Source of the DNA: Marvinbryantia sp964455335
GTDB taxonomy: Bacteria; Bacillota; Clostridia; Lachnospirales; Lachnospiraceae
Direction of reading: 5' to 3'
NCBI GenBank assembly: GCA_964455335.1
Contig: CAYVVW010000067.1
Location: 1 to 11,127 of the forward strand
DNA: 11,127 nt
The notes beneath the pieces were generated by a model, which had not been told where the DNA came from, ran no database searches, and saw only the letters and a list, made by a program, of their open reading frames with translations. Below are positions 1 to 6,250 of this stretch, piece by piece (position 1 is the first letter of the stretch; every line of letters begins with the position of its first letter). The position numbers and the translations under genes were made by a program.

Positions 1-443
1 TTTTTGCAAACCCCGCGCACCCAGTCGCGAATCGCCCCCAACTCCTGCCTCTTGCACTCCCCCGCGCGGCCGATTTTATTGACCGTGGCATACATCTTTT
101 GCCGCTTGTCGACCTCGCTTTCCACAAAGAGGAAAACGGACGTGGGGGGCGCCTGCTCTAAATAGGACGCAAGGGCAGCGTTCGCGGATTTGAAAAACCC
201 GCTCTCTTTTACCACCAACAGGCGGCGATCGGCAAAAAATGGAAAGGTCTCCGCCTGGTCAATCAATTCCGAAACCGCGATTTTCTTTCCCTCGTAGACA
301 TTGAGGTTCATGGTGTCGCCGCCTGGCAGGACGGCCTGGCGGATGCGCAGGGCATATTGCTGCTTGAGATATTCCTCCTCGCCCCACAGCAGGTAGAGGC
401 CGCGGATTTTCCCCTCCCGCAATTCCCTGTTTAAGTTGTTCAT
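1..443 (-). CDS. holA: DNA polymerase III subunit delta (N-terminal part, runs off the window)
   Basis: Delta is the clamp-loader subunit that opens the sliding beta clamp and helps place it on primed DNA. The first 147 residues are in the window; the 3' end is cut off. The N-terminus shows the family pattern: a short leader, then LYLLWGEEEYL (residues 17-27), matching the nucleotide-binding-like start of the PF06144 fold. Next come the EGKK segment, a TFPFFADRRLLVVKES strand region and an FLFVESEVDKRQKMY stretch, all typical of delta. The ATG at 443-441 shares an ATGA overlap with the stop of the upstream membrane protein gene, and a weak AGAGG lies just upstream, so translational coupling is likely. 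The assignment rests on recognisable motifs, not on an alignment. Confidence 0.88.
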   Translation of the reverse strand, partial: MNNLNRELREGKIRGLYLLWGEEEYLKQQYALRIRQAVLPGGDTMNLNVYEGKKIAVSELIDQAETFPFFADRRLLVVKESGFFKSANAALASYLEQAPPTSVFLFVESEVDKRQKMYATVNKIGRAGECKRQELGAIRDWVRGVCK

Positions 444-1168
444 CGCGCGCCTCTTTGCCTTTGCCTGCCCCTGCGCGCCGCAGTTCTCGCACGCGCGGCT
501 TCCCTTTTGCGCATGCGGGATTTTGGCCTGCACCCGATAAAGGCGCAAACGCCCCCCGCCGCCGCAAGCAGCGCAAGGAACAGCAAAGCGCAGTGGAAAA
601 AGTAAATGTCCGGCAAGATCCGGATCACGGGGTCTACCTGGGGGTCAAAAATCCAGAGGTCGTTCCGAAACAGCACTTTGTGGAACAGCGTGAAAAACCC
701 ATCCCAGTCCGTGGCAGCCGCGAGCAGGACAACGCTCACGAATGCCAGCAAAAAAATGCCCGCAAACTTAAAATGCCCATACCTGCGCTGCTTCCACCTG
801 AACGGAAGCAAAATGAGGAGAAACACCGTCGCCACCTTGCCCATCCGGACGATAAACACGCAAATATGGTTCACTTCTTTCATGTGTGTCTGCGCATCAT
901 CAGAGAGCGGCATGGACGGCAACACGAGCGTAATATCCCTGTCCAGTGTGCAATAACGGACCAGCTCCTCATAGTTTTCCAGGATTTTCTCCTCCGAATA
1001 CCCGGTTTTTTGGGGAATCTCCAGCAATTCCATGTCCTTGACATAAAGTGCGTGACACCGCAAGGTAAAAATCAGTGCGGCGGCAAAGAAAAAAAACACC
1101 AAACACATCGCAGCAAATGCGTCACCGATGTTCCTGGCGACACGCTCGAACCAATACTCCTCGCTCAT
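440..1168 (-). CDS. TIGR01906/DUF1461 family integral membrane protein
   Basis: A 242-residue protein with four predicted membrane helices, at about residues 18-37, 101-122, 134-152 and 188-211. A region of about 60 residues between helices 1 and 2 probably faces outside. Family-like landmarks are HMKEV (95-99) before helix 2, and the loop before helix 4, in which the FFTLFHKVLF segment is followed by NDLWIFDP and the acidic VDP motif. The function of the family is unknown. The cytoplasmic C-terminus (214-242) is very basic, with 12 Arg and 2 Lys in 29 residues. The start is fixed by an ATGA overlap with the YARHG gene upstream, and the stop makes a second ATGA overlap with holA, so the three genes are likely co-translated. 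The family call is from memory of its motifs. Confidence 0.8.
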   Translation of the reverse strand: MSEEYWFERVARNIGDAFAAMCLVFFFFAAALIFTLRCHALYVKDMELLEIPQKTGYSEEKILENYEELVRYCTLDRDITLVLPSMPLSDDAQTHMKEVNHICVFIVRMGKVATVFLLILLPFRWKQRRYGHFKFAGIFLLAFVSVVLLAAATDWDGFFTLFHKVLFRNDLWIFDPQVDPVIRILPDIYFFHCALLFLALLAAAGGVCAFIGCRPKSRMRKREAARARTAARRGRQRQRGAR

Positions 1169-2493
1169 TGCCCGTTTCCCTCCTGTGCCTGCTCTTTTTT
1201 TTGCGCCTCGTAAGTGACAATCGCAGAGATGTTTGCGACCTCAAAGCTGTTGAACACCTGGGATGCGTAGTCCTCTGTGAACTGATCCCCGGAGAGAACC
1301 GGCTGGTACCAGCTTTTCGACGCAAAATACGCCTGCAGGGCATCCTCGTTGAAAATAAACCCGCGCCGCGCGTAAATCTCATTGCGCGCAAGCAGCAATT
1401 CCATGTCTGAAAGCGGCGACAAATCCTCCTGTGTCAGGTAACGCCTGTCGCTGTCCGCAAACACAAAGTCGCCGTCGTAGGCATACGTTCCGGCAGCCGC
1501 TCCGCCGTCTGGCCCTTGCGCATTGCCGCCAGCGCCCGCATCGCCAGCCCCGCCGCCTGGCGCGGTCGCTTCCCCATCCGCCCGGCTTTGCGCCGTCACA
1601 AATTCTTTTTGCAGCTTATTTTCGGCATCCCCGTTCACAAAGCTCTGAAACTGCGTCTTCCCATACGGCTTTGCCTCGCCGCCAAAAGTGGCCGGGTCTG
1701 CTTGCAGGACGGACGCGTCGTCAATGGCGCGCCGCACCTGGCAAACCCAGTCCACCCAGTCATTTTGATCCGTCGCCATCTCGACGGTCGGGTCTGTCGG
1801 GGTAAGCCCCAGGCTGCCCATGGTGGCCACAATCCCGGAAAAATCTACCTCCTCAAACGACGTTCCCCTGAGGGAATGGGCGCCGACTTCCTGGAAATCT
1901 GCGCCGTCAAAGGAAATGGCGCGAAAACTCCACCCGAGATCCCCCGCCGGCGTGGGGTTCGTTCCCCGCGCCTCGCAGCAGAGTACCGGCCCGCTCTCCA
2001 AATGCACAAAAAACACGTCGATCTGTGCCGCGCAAAAAGACAGTTTTCCCTCCGCAAGCACAGATTGCGCCGCGCGGCGCAGGGAATTTTCCTGCCTGCG
2101 GTACACTTCCGCCACGATGGCGTCCACCGTCTGCCCATCGCCATTTTTCCATGGCATGGCGCGGATGGCCAGCAGCTCCTGTGCCCCGTCCGCGTCCAAA
2201 TCCGCTTGCGCGAGCGCCAAAAAACCGTCGTAAAGTTTTTGCGCCGTCTCCCCGCTCGGCAGCCGCTCCGCCGGATCTGTGTAGTCAAAAACCACGTTGT
2301 CCTTGGTATAGCGGTAAAACAACTCCGCAAGCTCTGCCTGCGACTCCTGCGCAAGGACGGCGCCTTGTGGCATTTGCGGGAAAAACGCCCATGCCACTCC
2401 CAAAAGCAGGAACAAGCCAGCGCGCCTGCAAATGCCCATCCGAACCATCTTCCACCCCAGCCCTTGCGGCAATCGATTTGCCCCTCTGCGCAT
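1165..2493 (-). CDS. secreted protein with a C-terminal YARHG domain
   Basis: A 442-residue exported protein. The N-terminus has a basic n-region and a hydrophobic core (about residues 25-40), ending near AVLAQE (45-50), where signal peptidase I could cut. No lipobox is visible. An EF-hand-like acidic loop lies at 98-106 (DLDADGAQE). A Gly/Ala-rich linker (about 306-336) separates the middle region from a C-terminal YARHG domain (about 349-425). That domain contains the signature YARRG (374-378) inside LLLARNEIYARRG, followed by SKSWYQP. YARHG domains are extracellular and their role is unknown; a peptidoglycan-associated function is often suspected. ATG 2493 has an AGGAGG 10 bases upstream and lies 22 bases after dut. 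The internal Met codons near residues 16 and 19 lack such a site. The last codons overlap the DUF1461 start. Confidence 0.82.
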   Translation of the reverse strand: MRRGANRLPQGLGWKMVRMGICRRAGLFLLLGVAWAFFPQMPQGAVLAQESQAELAELFYRYTKDNVVFDYTDPAERLPSGETAQKLYDGFLALAQADLDADGAQELLAIRAMPWKNGDGQTVDAIVAEVYRRQENSLRRAAQSVLAEGKLSFCAAQIDVFFVHLESGPVLCCEARGTNPTPAGDLGWSFRAISFDGADFQEVGAHSLRGTSFEEVDFSGIVATMGSLGLTPTDPTVEMATDQNDWVDWVCQVRRAIDDASVLQADPATFGGEAKPYGKTQFQSFVNGDAENKLQKEFVTAQSRADGEATAPGGGAGDAGAGGNAQGPDGGAAAGTYAYDGDFVFADSDRRYLTQEDLSPLSDMELLLARNEIYARRGFIFNEDALQAYFASKSWYQPVLSGDQFTEDYASQVFNSFEVANISAIVTYEAQKKEQAQEGNGQ

Positions 2494-2515
2494 GATGCGG
2501 TTTCCTCCTTATTTC

Positions 2516-2968
2516 TCAAGATTTGCCCGTGCTTCCGAAACCTCCCCGATCCGCGCCGCCTAAGGCCTCCACCCGCTCAAAGGAGATGGGCGGCTGGTGT
2601 TTCACGATGCGGAACTGGCAAATGCGGTCGTTGGCGCGAATTTGTGTGTCCCGCACCGCATAGGCCGGAAACCGCCACTCGTCGTTGTCGCCGCAATACG
2701 ACTCGTCCACGACGCCCATGTGGTTCGTCTGCAGGATGCCAAAATTTTTGAAAGTGGAACTGCGGGGAACGATGTGCGCCTCATATCCCTTTGGCAGTTT
2801 CATCGCCACCCCGAGCGGGATCAGCCGGTACTCCCCCGCGCGCATCGTGACATCCTGCGCCGCGCGCAAGTCGATCCAGTCCGATTTCCCCTCCCCGATA
2901 TAGGCGAGCGGCTCGATGCGGTCGCTTAGGTAGCGGATCTGTATCGTCTCTGTCTCTTTTCCTTGCAT
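2516..2968 (-). CDS. dut: dUTP diphosphatase (dUTPase)
   Basis: Hydrolyses dUTP to dUMP and pyrophosphate, keeping uracil out of DNA and supplying dUMP for thymidylate synthesis; normally a cytoplasmic trimer. The 150 residues carry the five classic motifs: DLRAA (33-37), PRSS (68-71), GVVDESYCGDNDEW (85-98) with Asp88 and Tyr91, ICQFRIV (116-122), and the flexible C-terminal arm RGGFGSTGK (141-149). The reading frame is open further upstream (to 3043), but ATG 2968 is chosen because an AGGAGGG sits 8 bases before it and the upstream residues are not family-like. It lies 71 bases after the ABC ATPase gene with no terminator visible, and 22 bases before the YARHG gene, so it is probably in the same transcript. 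Confidence 0.95.
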   Translation of the reverse strand: MQGKETETIQIRYLSDRIEPLAYIGEGKSDWIDLRAAQDVTMRAGEYRLIPLGVAMKLPKGYEAHIVPRSSTFKNFGILQTNHMGVVDESYCGDNDEWRFPAYAVRDTQIRANDRICQFRIVKHQPPISFERVEALGGADRGGFGSTGKS

Positions 2969-2976
2969 CCCCTGTT

Positions 2977-2983
2977 CCCTCCT
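2977..2983 (-). promoter_or_regulatory. ribosome binding site deciding the dut start
   Basis: AGGAGGG on the minus strand, 8 bases before ATG 2968. It lies between two copies of GGAACAGG, at 2981-2988 and 2971-2978, so part of the site is inside a short direct repeat. It selects the 150-residue form of dUTPase over the 175-residue open frame. Confidence 0.8.
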
Positions 2984-3039
2984 GTTCCAAAGCCTCGGTT
3001 CGTCGTCGTGTCTTTGCTGTGCAAGGATGCCGGGGCAGT

Positions 3040-3849
3040 TCACCGCGCCAGCAGGATGCGATCGTTGTCCAGGTCTTTTCCCGCGCCCGCGTAAAATTTT
3101 TCCAACAGCCCCTCAACGGTGAGGTTTTTGCGCTCCTCTCCCTTGATGTCCAGCACAATTTTCCCGCCGTCCATCATCAGCGTGCGGTTTCCGAGCCGCA
3201 GAGCCGCGTGCATGTTGTGCGTGATCATCATGCACGCCAGGTGGTTTTCCTCCACCACCTCCTGCGTCAGCTGCAGCACTTTTTCCGCCGTTCCCGGGTC
3301 AAGCGCCGCCGTGTGCTCGTCCAAGAGCAAGATCTTGGGCGGAACCAAGGTGGCGGCCATCAAAAGCGTGAGCGCCTGGCGCTGCCCACCGGAGAGCATC
3401 CCAACGGGCTGGCGCATGCGATCCTCCAGTCCCATCCCCAAAAGGGCGAGCTTTTCCCGAAACAGCTTCCGCTCCGCGCCCGTGATGCGGGAAAAGGCGG
3501 AAAAACGCCCCCGCTTGGACGCACGCAGATAGGCGAGGGTCAAATTCTCCTCGATGGTCATGCCGGGCGCCGTGCCCCGCATGGGGTCCTGAAAGAGCCT
3601 GCCGATCCGCGTGGCGCGCCGAAAATCTGGCAAAAAGGTGATGTCCTCGCCATCGAGTTCCACGCTGCCCGCGTCCGGGTAAAAACTCCCCGCGACGCAA
3701 TTGAACAAGGTTGACTTGCCCGCGCCGTTGCTCCCGACGATGGTGGCAAACTCCCCATCCCCGACCGTTAAGGTGATGTCGTTGAGCGCCGTTTTTTCAT
3801 TGACCGTGCCGGGGTAAAACGTTTTTTTGATGTGAGAGAGCCTTAACAT
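3040..3849 (-). CDS. ABC transporter ATP-binding protein (TrpXYZ-like importer)
   Basis: Cytoplasmic ATPase that powers the importer encoded with it. The 269 residues hold Walker A GSNGAGKST (39-47), Q-loop Gln87 in RLFQDP, signature LSGGQRQ (152-158), Walker B ILLLDE with Glu178, D-loop ALDP (182-185) and switch His211 in MITHNM. The LLLDEHTAALDP form is typical of ATPases paired with COG2984/COG4120 partners. The start is ATG 3849, giving MLRLSHIKKTF. The open frame reaches 3972, but that part overlaps the permease gene and has no family similarity. The AGGAGGGGAGG ribosome site lies inside the last permease codons, and the two genes overlap by 7 bases, so translation is probably coupled. 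All catalytic residues are present. Confidence 0.94.
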   Translation of the reverse strand: MLRLSHIKKTFYPGTVNEKTALNDITLTVGDGEFATIVGSNGAGKSTLFNCVAGSFYPDAGSVELDGEDITFLPDFRRATRIGRLFQDPMRGTAPGMTIEENLTLAYLRASKRGRFSAFSRITGAERKLFREKLALLGMGLEDRMRQPVGMLSGGQRQALTLLMAATLVPPKILLLDEHTAALDPGTAEKVLQLTQEVVEENHLACMMITHNMHAALRLGNRTLMMDGGKIVLDIKGEERKNLTVEGLLEKFYAGAGKDLDNDRILLAR

Positions 3850-4772
3850 GACTGGCCTCCCCTCCTGGCGGCCATCGCCTGGCGCTTTTTCTGCCAGAAG
3901 TCGAACTGCCGCTTCAGATAAGGCGCGGCGATCGCCACCGCGACGATGACGGCCGACACCAATTTCAGACATTCCGCCGGCACGTGCAGGCGCAGGGCGA
4001 TGGCCATCACGAACCGGTACAGGCAGCTGCCCAAAACCACGCCCGCGATGTGACGCCTGACCGACCCTTTCCCCACGAGGGATTCGCCGATGATCAGGCT
4101 CGCCAGCGCGATCGTCACCATGCCCGTGCCCAGGTTGATGTCACACATCTTTTGGTAATGCCCGATGAGGCACCCTGAGAGCGCCGTTAAGGAACTGGAA
4201 ATGCAAAGGCCCACCGTGACCGTAAATCCCGGGTTGATGCTCGACGTTTTCACCATGTCGGCGTTGTCGCCCGTGGCGCGGATGGAAAGCCCCATGCGCG
4301 TGCCAAAGAACCACGCAAGCGCCGCGCAGGCCGCCGCGACCAGCACCGCGGACACCGCCAGGCGATACCAGGTGTTGCCGAGAACCCCTTGAAAAAGCGT
4401 GTAAACCGTCTCTGCCTTAAAGATGGATAAGTTTGACGAAAAGCCCATCACGGCCAAGTTGACCGTATAGAGGCCCGTGTTGACAATGATGCCGGACAAG
4501 ATCGGCGCGACCCCCATTTTCGTCTGGAGCGTGGACACGACAAGCCCGGACGCGGCCCCCGCTGCCATGGCGGCAAACAGCGCCAAAACCGGATGGCCGG
4601 CGATCGCCACCTGCGCGCCGACGGCACACCCAAGCGTGAAACAGCCGTCGGTGGAGAGGTCCGCGATCTTTAAGATGGAAAAACTGACAAACAACGCCAG
4701 CGCGACCAGGGCATAGATCACCCCGAGTTCCAGCGCGCTGACGGCTACTTGCATCGACAATAGGGAACCCAT
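3843..4772 (-). CDS. ABC transporter permease (COG4120-like, BPD_transp_2 family)
   Basis: A 309-residue multi-helix membrane subunit of the importer. The N-terminus reads ALELGVIYALVALALFVSF, followed by ILKIADLSTDGCFTLG, the conserved region of permeases that pair with ABC_sub_bind proteins. A GMGLSIRATGDN-like segment (FGTRMGLSIRATGDNADMVK) follows mid-protein and is the likely region contacting the ATPase. Several further hydrophobic segments and a basic tail (KRQFDFWQKKRQAMAARRGG) complete it. ATG 4772 follows GAGGAGGAACG, an ideal ribosome site; the open frame extends to 4961 but that part would lie within the upstream gene and its hairpin. Substrate is not readable from the sequence; relatives import tryptophan or other aromatic compounds, and others in the group are uncharacterised. 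Confidence 0.92.
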   Translation of the reverse strand: MGSLLSMQVAVSALELGVIYALVALALFVSFSILKIADLSTDGCFTLGCAVGAQVAIAGHPVLALFAAMAAGAASGLVVSTLQTKMGVAPILSGIIVNTGLYTVNLAVMGFSSNLSIFKAETVYTLFQGVLGNTWYRLAVSAVLVAAACAALAWFFGTRMGLSIRATGDNADMVKTSSINPGFTVTVGLCISSSLTALSGCLIGHYQKMCDINLGTGMVTIALASLIIGESLVGKGSVRRHIAGVVLGSCLYRFVMAIALRLHVPAECLKLVSAVIVAVAIAAPYLKRQFDFWQKKRQAMAARRGGQSC

Positions 4773-4792
4773 CGTTCCTCCTCTGTGTGTTT

Positions 4793-4823
4793 GTTCGGGT
4801 GCGGCATCGCGCCGCACCCGAAC
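4793..4823 (-). promoter_or_regulatory. perfect 13-bp intercistronic stem-loop
   Basis: Between the binding-protein stop and the permease start, GTTCGGGTGCGGC (4793-4805) pairs perfectly with GCCGCACCCGAAC (4811-4823) around a 5-base loop. On the minus strand it begins 7 bases after the stop codon and is followed by AAACACACAG, not a T-run, so it is not a standard intrinsic terminator. In ABC importer operons such hairpins commonly protect the 3' end of the binding-protein mRNA, giving more binding protein than permease. That role is inferred here. Confidence 0.85.
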
Positions 4824-4830
4824 TGTTCCG

Positions 4831-5829
4831 TCACTCGAACTCTTCCGCCGTGACTGTCTCGCGCACCTCGGAGCAGACATCGGCAAACCCGCTGTAATCG
4901 ATGCCGATCTGTTCGGCGATCTCGGTGTTGACCGTGGCGATGCCGTTGTCAAACGTTCCAATCGGGGTGGTGGCCGTGTCCGCGCCGCCCAGGATCTCCG
5001 CGATCATGTCCGCCGTGGCTTCCCCTAACTTCTCATAATCCACGCCATAGCCGCAAAAAGCGCCGTTTAGGGCAAAGGAATCCGCGCCGCCAAAATGCGG
5101 AATGCCCGCGTCCGCGAACTTTTCATAAATCGCCAGCTCGGACGTCATGACGGTGTTGTCTGTCGGCGTAAAGATGGCTTCCACGCCGGCCGCCACCAGC
5201 GCGTCGGCTGCCTGCATGACTTCCGTGTTGTTCGTGCCCGTCGCCTCAATGTATGCGATGCCCTGCTCGTCAAAATAAGCCTTTGCGTCGGCGATCGGCT
5301 GCTTGGACGAGTCCTCGGACTGGCTGTAGAGCAGGCCCACTTTTTTCAGATCTGGATTTGCGATTTGCATCAGCTCCAAAATGGCGACAGTGTTGAGGGC
5401 GTCGCTCGTGCCCGTGATATTTGCGCCCGGTTCCTCTAAGGACTCCGCCAATCCCGCGCCGACGGGATCGGACACCGCGGAAAACACAATGGGAATCGGG
5501 TTGTCTTGCGTGGCTGTCTGCGCGATCTGCGCGGCCGGCGTGGCGATGGGGACGATCACGTCCACCTCGTCCGCGATCATCTGCGCCGCGATCTGGCTAA
5601 GCAAAGTGCCGTCCGCCTGCCCGTTTTGCAAAAGGACGGTGTAGGTGTCCTCCCCTTCTTCTGAGAGTTCCCCTAAGCGTTCCTCAATCGAGGCCTCGAT
5701 CTGGTTGAGGGAGGCATCGTCCACAAACTGGATGATGCCGACCTTGTACTCCTTTGCCATGGCGGGCGCCGCCAGGGCCACGACCGCCGCAACGCCCGCG
5801 GCCGCGCTTGCCAACACTCTTTTTTTCAT
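4831..5829 (-). CDS. ABC transporter substrate-binding protein (ABC_sub_bind/TrpX-like, COG2984)
   Basis: The extracytoplasmic binding component of the importer, 332 residues. A signal peptide covers about residues 1-25 (MKKR, an Ala/Val-rich core, then APAMA before KEYKVGI), which looks like a signal peptidase I site. There is no lipobox cysteine; the only cysteines are at 259 and 319. Family landmarks are KVGIIQFVDDASLNQ (29-43), the core around PIVFSAVSDPVGAGL (113-127), EPGANITGTSD (133-143), and KVGLLYSQSEDSS (163-175). ATG 5829 is preceded by AAAGGAGGAGAGATT. It is the first gene of the operon and lies behind a terminator-like leader. Relatives bind tryptophan or related aromatic compounds, but ligand choice cannot be read here. 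Confidence 0.92.
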   Translation of the reverse strand: MKKRVLASAAAGVAAVVALAAPAMAKEYKVGIIQFVDDASLNQIEASIEERLGELSEEGEDTYTVLLQNGQADGTLLSQIAAQMIADEVDVIVPIATPAAQIAQTATQDNPIPIVFSAVSDPVGAGLAESLEEPGANITGTSDALNTVAILELMQIANPDLKKVGLLYSQSEDSSKQPIADAKAYFDEQGIAYIEATGTNNTEVMQAADALVAAGVEAIFTPTDNTVMTSELAIYEKFADAGIPHFGGADSFALNGAFCGYGVDYEKLGEATADMIAEILGGADTATTPIGTFDNGIATVNTEIAEQIGIDYSGFADVCSEVRETVTAEEFE

Positions 5830-5857
5830 AATCTCTCCTCCTTTGCGATGTTGGGGT

Positions 5858-5915
5858 AAAAAGATGCCTATGGATTGTTTCGTGCTTCGCACTTCCACAA
5901 TCCTACCTTGGCATC
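5858..5915 (-). terminator. nested hairpin plus U-run: attenuator candidate or second rpsU terminator
   Basis: On the minus strand an outer stem GATGCC (5910-5915) with GGCATC (5863-5868) encloses a 7-bp stem GGATTGT (5897-5903) with ACAATCC (5872-5878). That in turn encloses GTGC (5889-5892) with GCAC (5882-5885) around a GAA loop. TTTTT (5858-5862) follows the outer stem directly. The reverse strand has no T-run, so the element is directional. It ends 28 bases before the binding-protein start codon and begins 5 bases after the U-run of the rpsU terminator. It could be a transcription attenuator of the ABC operon or a tandem terminator for rpsU. No known riboswitch or T-box motif was recognised. 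Confidence 0.6.
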
Positions 5916-5920
5916 GATAG

Positions 5921-5953
5921 AAAAAGACCCCAGCTTGCATAGCAGCCGGGGTC
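5921..5953 (-). terminator. intrinsic terminator of rpsU
   Basis: Beginning 10 bases after the rpsU stop, GACCCC (5948-5953) pairs with GGGGTC (5926-5931). The stem continues through a G-U pair and GCT with AGC to about 10 bp, with an 8-base loop, and is followed by TTTTT (5921-5925). This is a classic Rho-independent terminator on the minus strand. Confidence 0.9.
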
Positions 5954-5963
5954 CTTTTGCACG

Positions 5964-6140
5964 TTAATTATACTTACGCTTGCGAGCCGCTTCTGATTTC
6001 TTTTTCCGTCTAACGCTCGGCTTTTCGTAATGTTCTCTCTTACGAATTTCCTGCTGAATACCAGCCTTTGCACAGTTTCTCTTGAAACGGCGCAACGCAC
6101 TGTCCAACGTCTCGTTTTCTTTTACGATTACATTTGACAT
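5964..6140 (-). CDS. rpsU: 30S ribosomal protein bS21
   Basis: A 58-residue, very basic ribosomal protein of the small subunit platform, near the anti-Shine-Dalgarno end of 16S rRNA, where it helps initiation. The protein begins MSNVIVKENETLDSALRRFK and continues through RNCAKAGIQQEIRKREHYEKPS to an RRKKKSEAARKRKYN tail, a full-length canonical bS21. ATG 6140 is preceded by GGAGGGAGGT, but the nearest GGAGG is about 14 bases from the start, longer than usual. It has its own promoter overlapping the end of alaS and its own terminator. Codons look more A/T-rich than in neighbours, as expected for a highly expressed ribosomal gene. Confidence 0.97.
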   Translation of the reverse strand: MSNVIVKENETLDSALRRFKRNCAKAGIQQEIRKREHYEKPSVRRKKKSEAARKRKYN

Positions 6141-6148
6141 CGTCTCAC

Positions 6149-6196
6149 ACCCAACCTCCCTCCAGTTGCAGATTGTGCCAAATACAACTGTGGGTA
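6149..6196 (-). promoter_or_regulatory. rpsU leader with alternative hairpins around the ribosome site
   Basis: In the 5' leader, CAGTTG (6185-6190) can pair with CAACTG (6163-6168), which directly abuts the GGAGGGAGGT ribosome site (6154-6163). An outer ACCCA (6191-6195) with TGGGT (6149-6153) would close the whole region. Alternatively CAG and TTGT can pair locally with ACAA and CTG (one bulged T), freeing CAACTG. The two folds exclude each other. A role in controlling bS21 translation is inference. Confidence 0.4.
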
Positions 6197-6221
6197 TTTT
6201 TCATGCACTGGAACTGAACTC

Positions 6222-6250
6222 ACTATACCACCTTTTTTTTTCGCCGTCAA
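6222..6250 (-). promoter_or_regulatory. sigma-A type promoter for rpsU
   Basis: TTGACG (6245-6250) and TATAGT (6222-6227) are separated by exactly 17 bases, including a run of nine A residues. Both boxes are one base from consensus. The -35 box overlaps the alaS stop codon (TGA, 6247-6249). Transcription would begin near 6215, giving a leader of about 75 bases before rpsU. Confidence 0.85.

Noticed and set aside
1302..1313. GCTGGTACCAGC, a 12-base palindrome recalling the T-box TGGNACC core.
   Set aside because: It lies inside the YARHG coding sequence (Trp-Tyr-Gln-Pro codons), with no other T-box element and no downstream synthetase gene.
1516..2751. A 411-codon open frame on the plus strand.
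   Set aside because: It lies antisense to the YARHG gene and part of dut. Its Arg/Pro/Ala-rich product has no domain pattern and it lacks a ribosome site; GC-rich coding DNA commonly leaves the opposite strand open.
4773..4961. Upstream extension of the permease gene to 4961 (63 more residues).
   Set aside because: The extension overlaps the 3' end of the binding-protein gene and the intercistronic hairpin, is Arg/Ser-rich without membrane character, and lacks the strong ribosome site that precedes 4772.
5895..5900. TTGTGG on the minus strand as a -35 box for the ABC operon.
   Set aside because: No -10-like hexamer lies 16-18 bases downstream, and the bases belong to the nested hairpin.
5967..5972. 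A perfect TATAAT on the minus strand at the 3' end of rpsU, as a possible promoter for the ABC operon.
   Set aside because: It is formed by the Tyr-Asn codons conserved at the end of bS21, has no recognisable -35 box 16-18 bases upstream and no extended -10. A transcript from it would also pass through the rpsU terminator.
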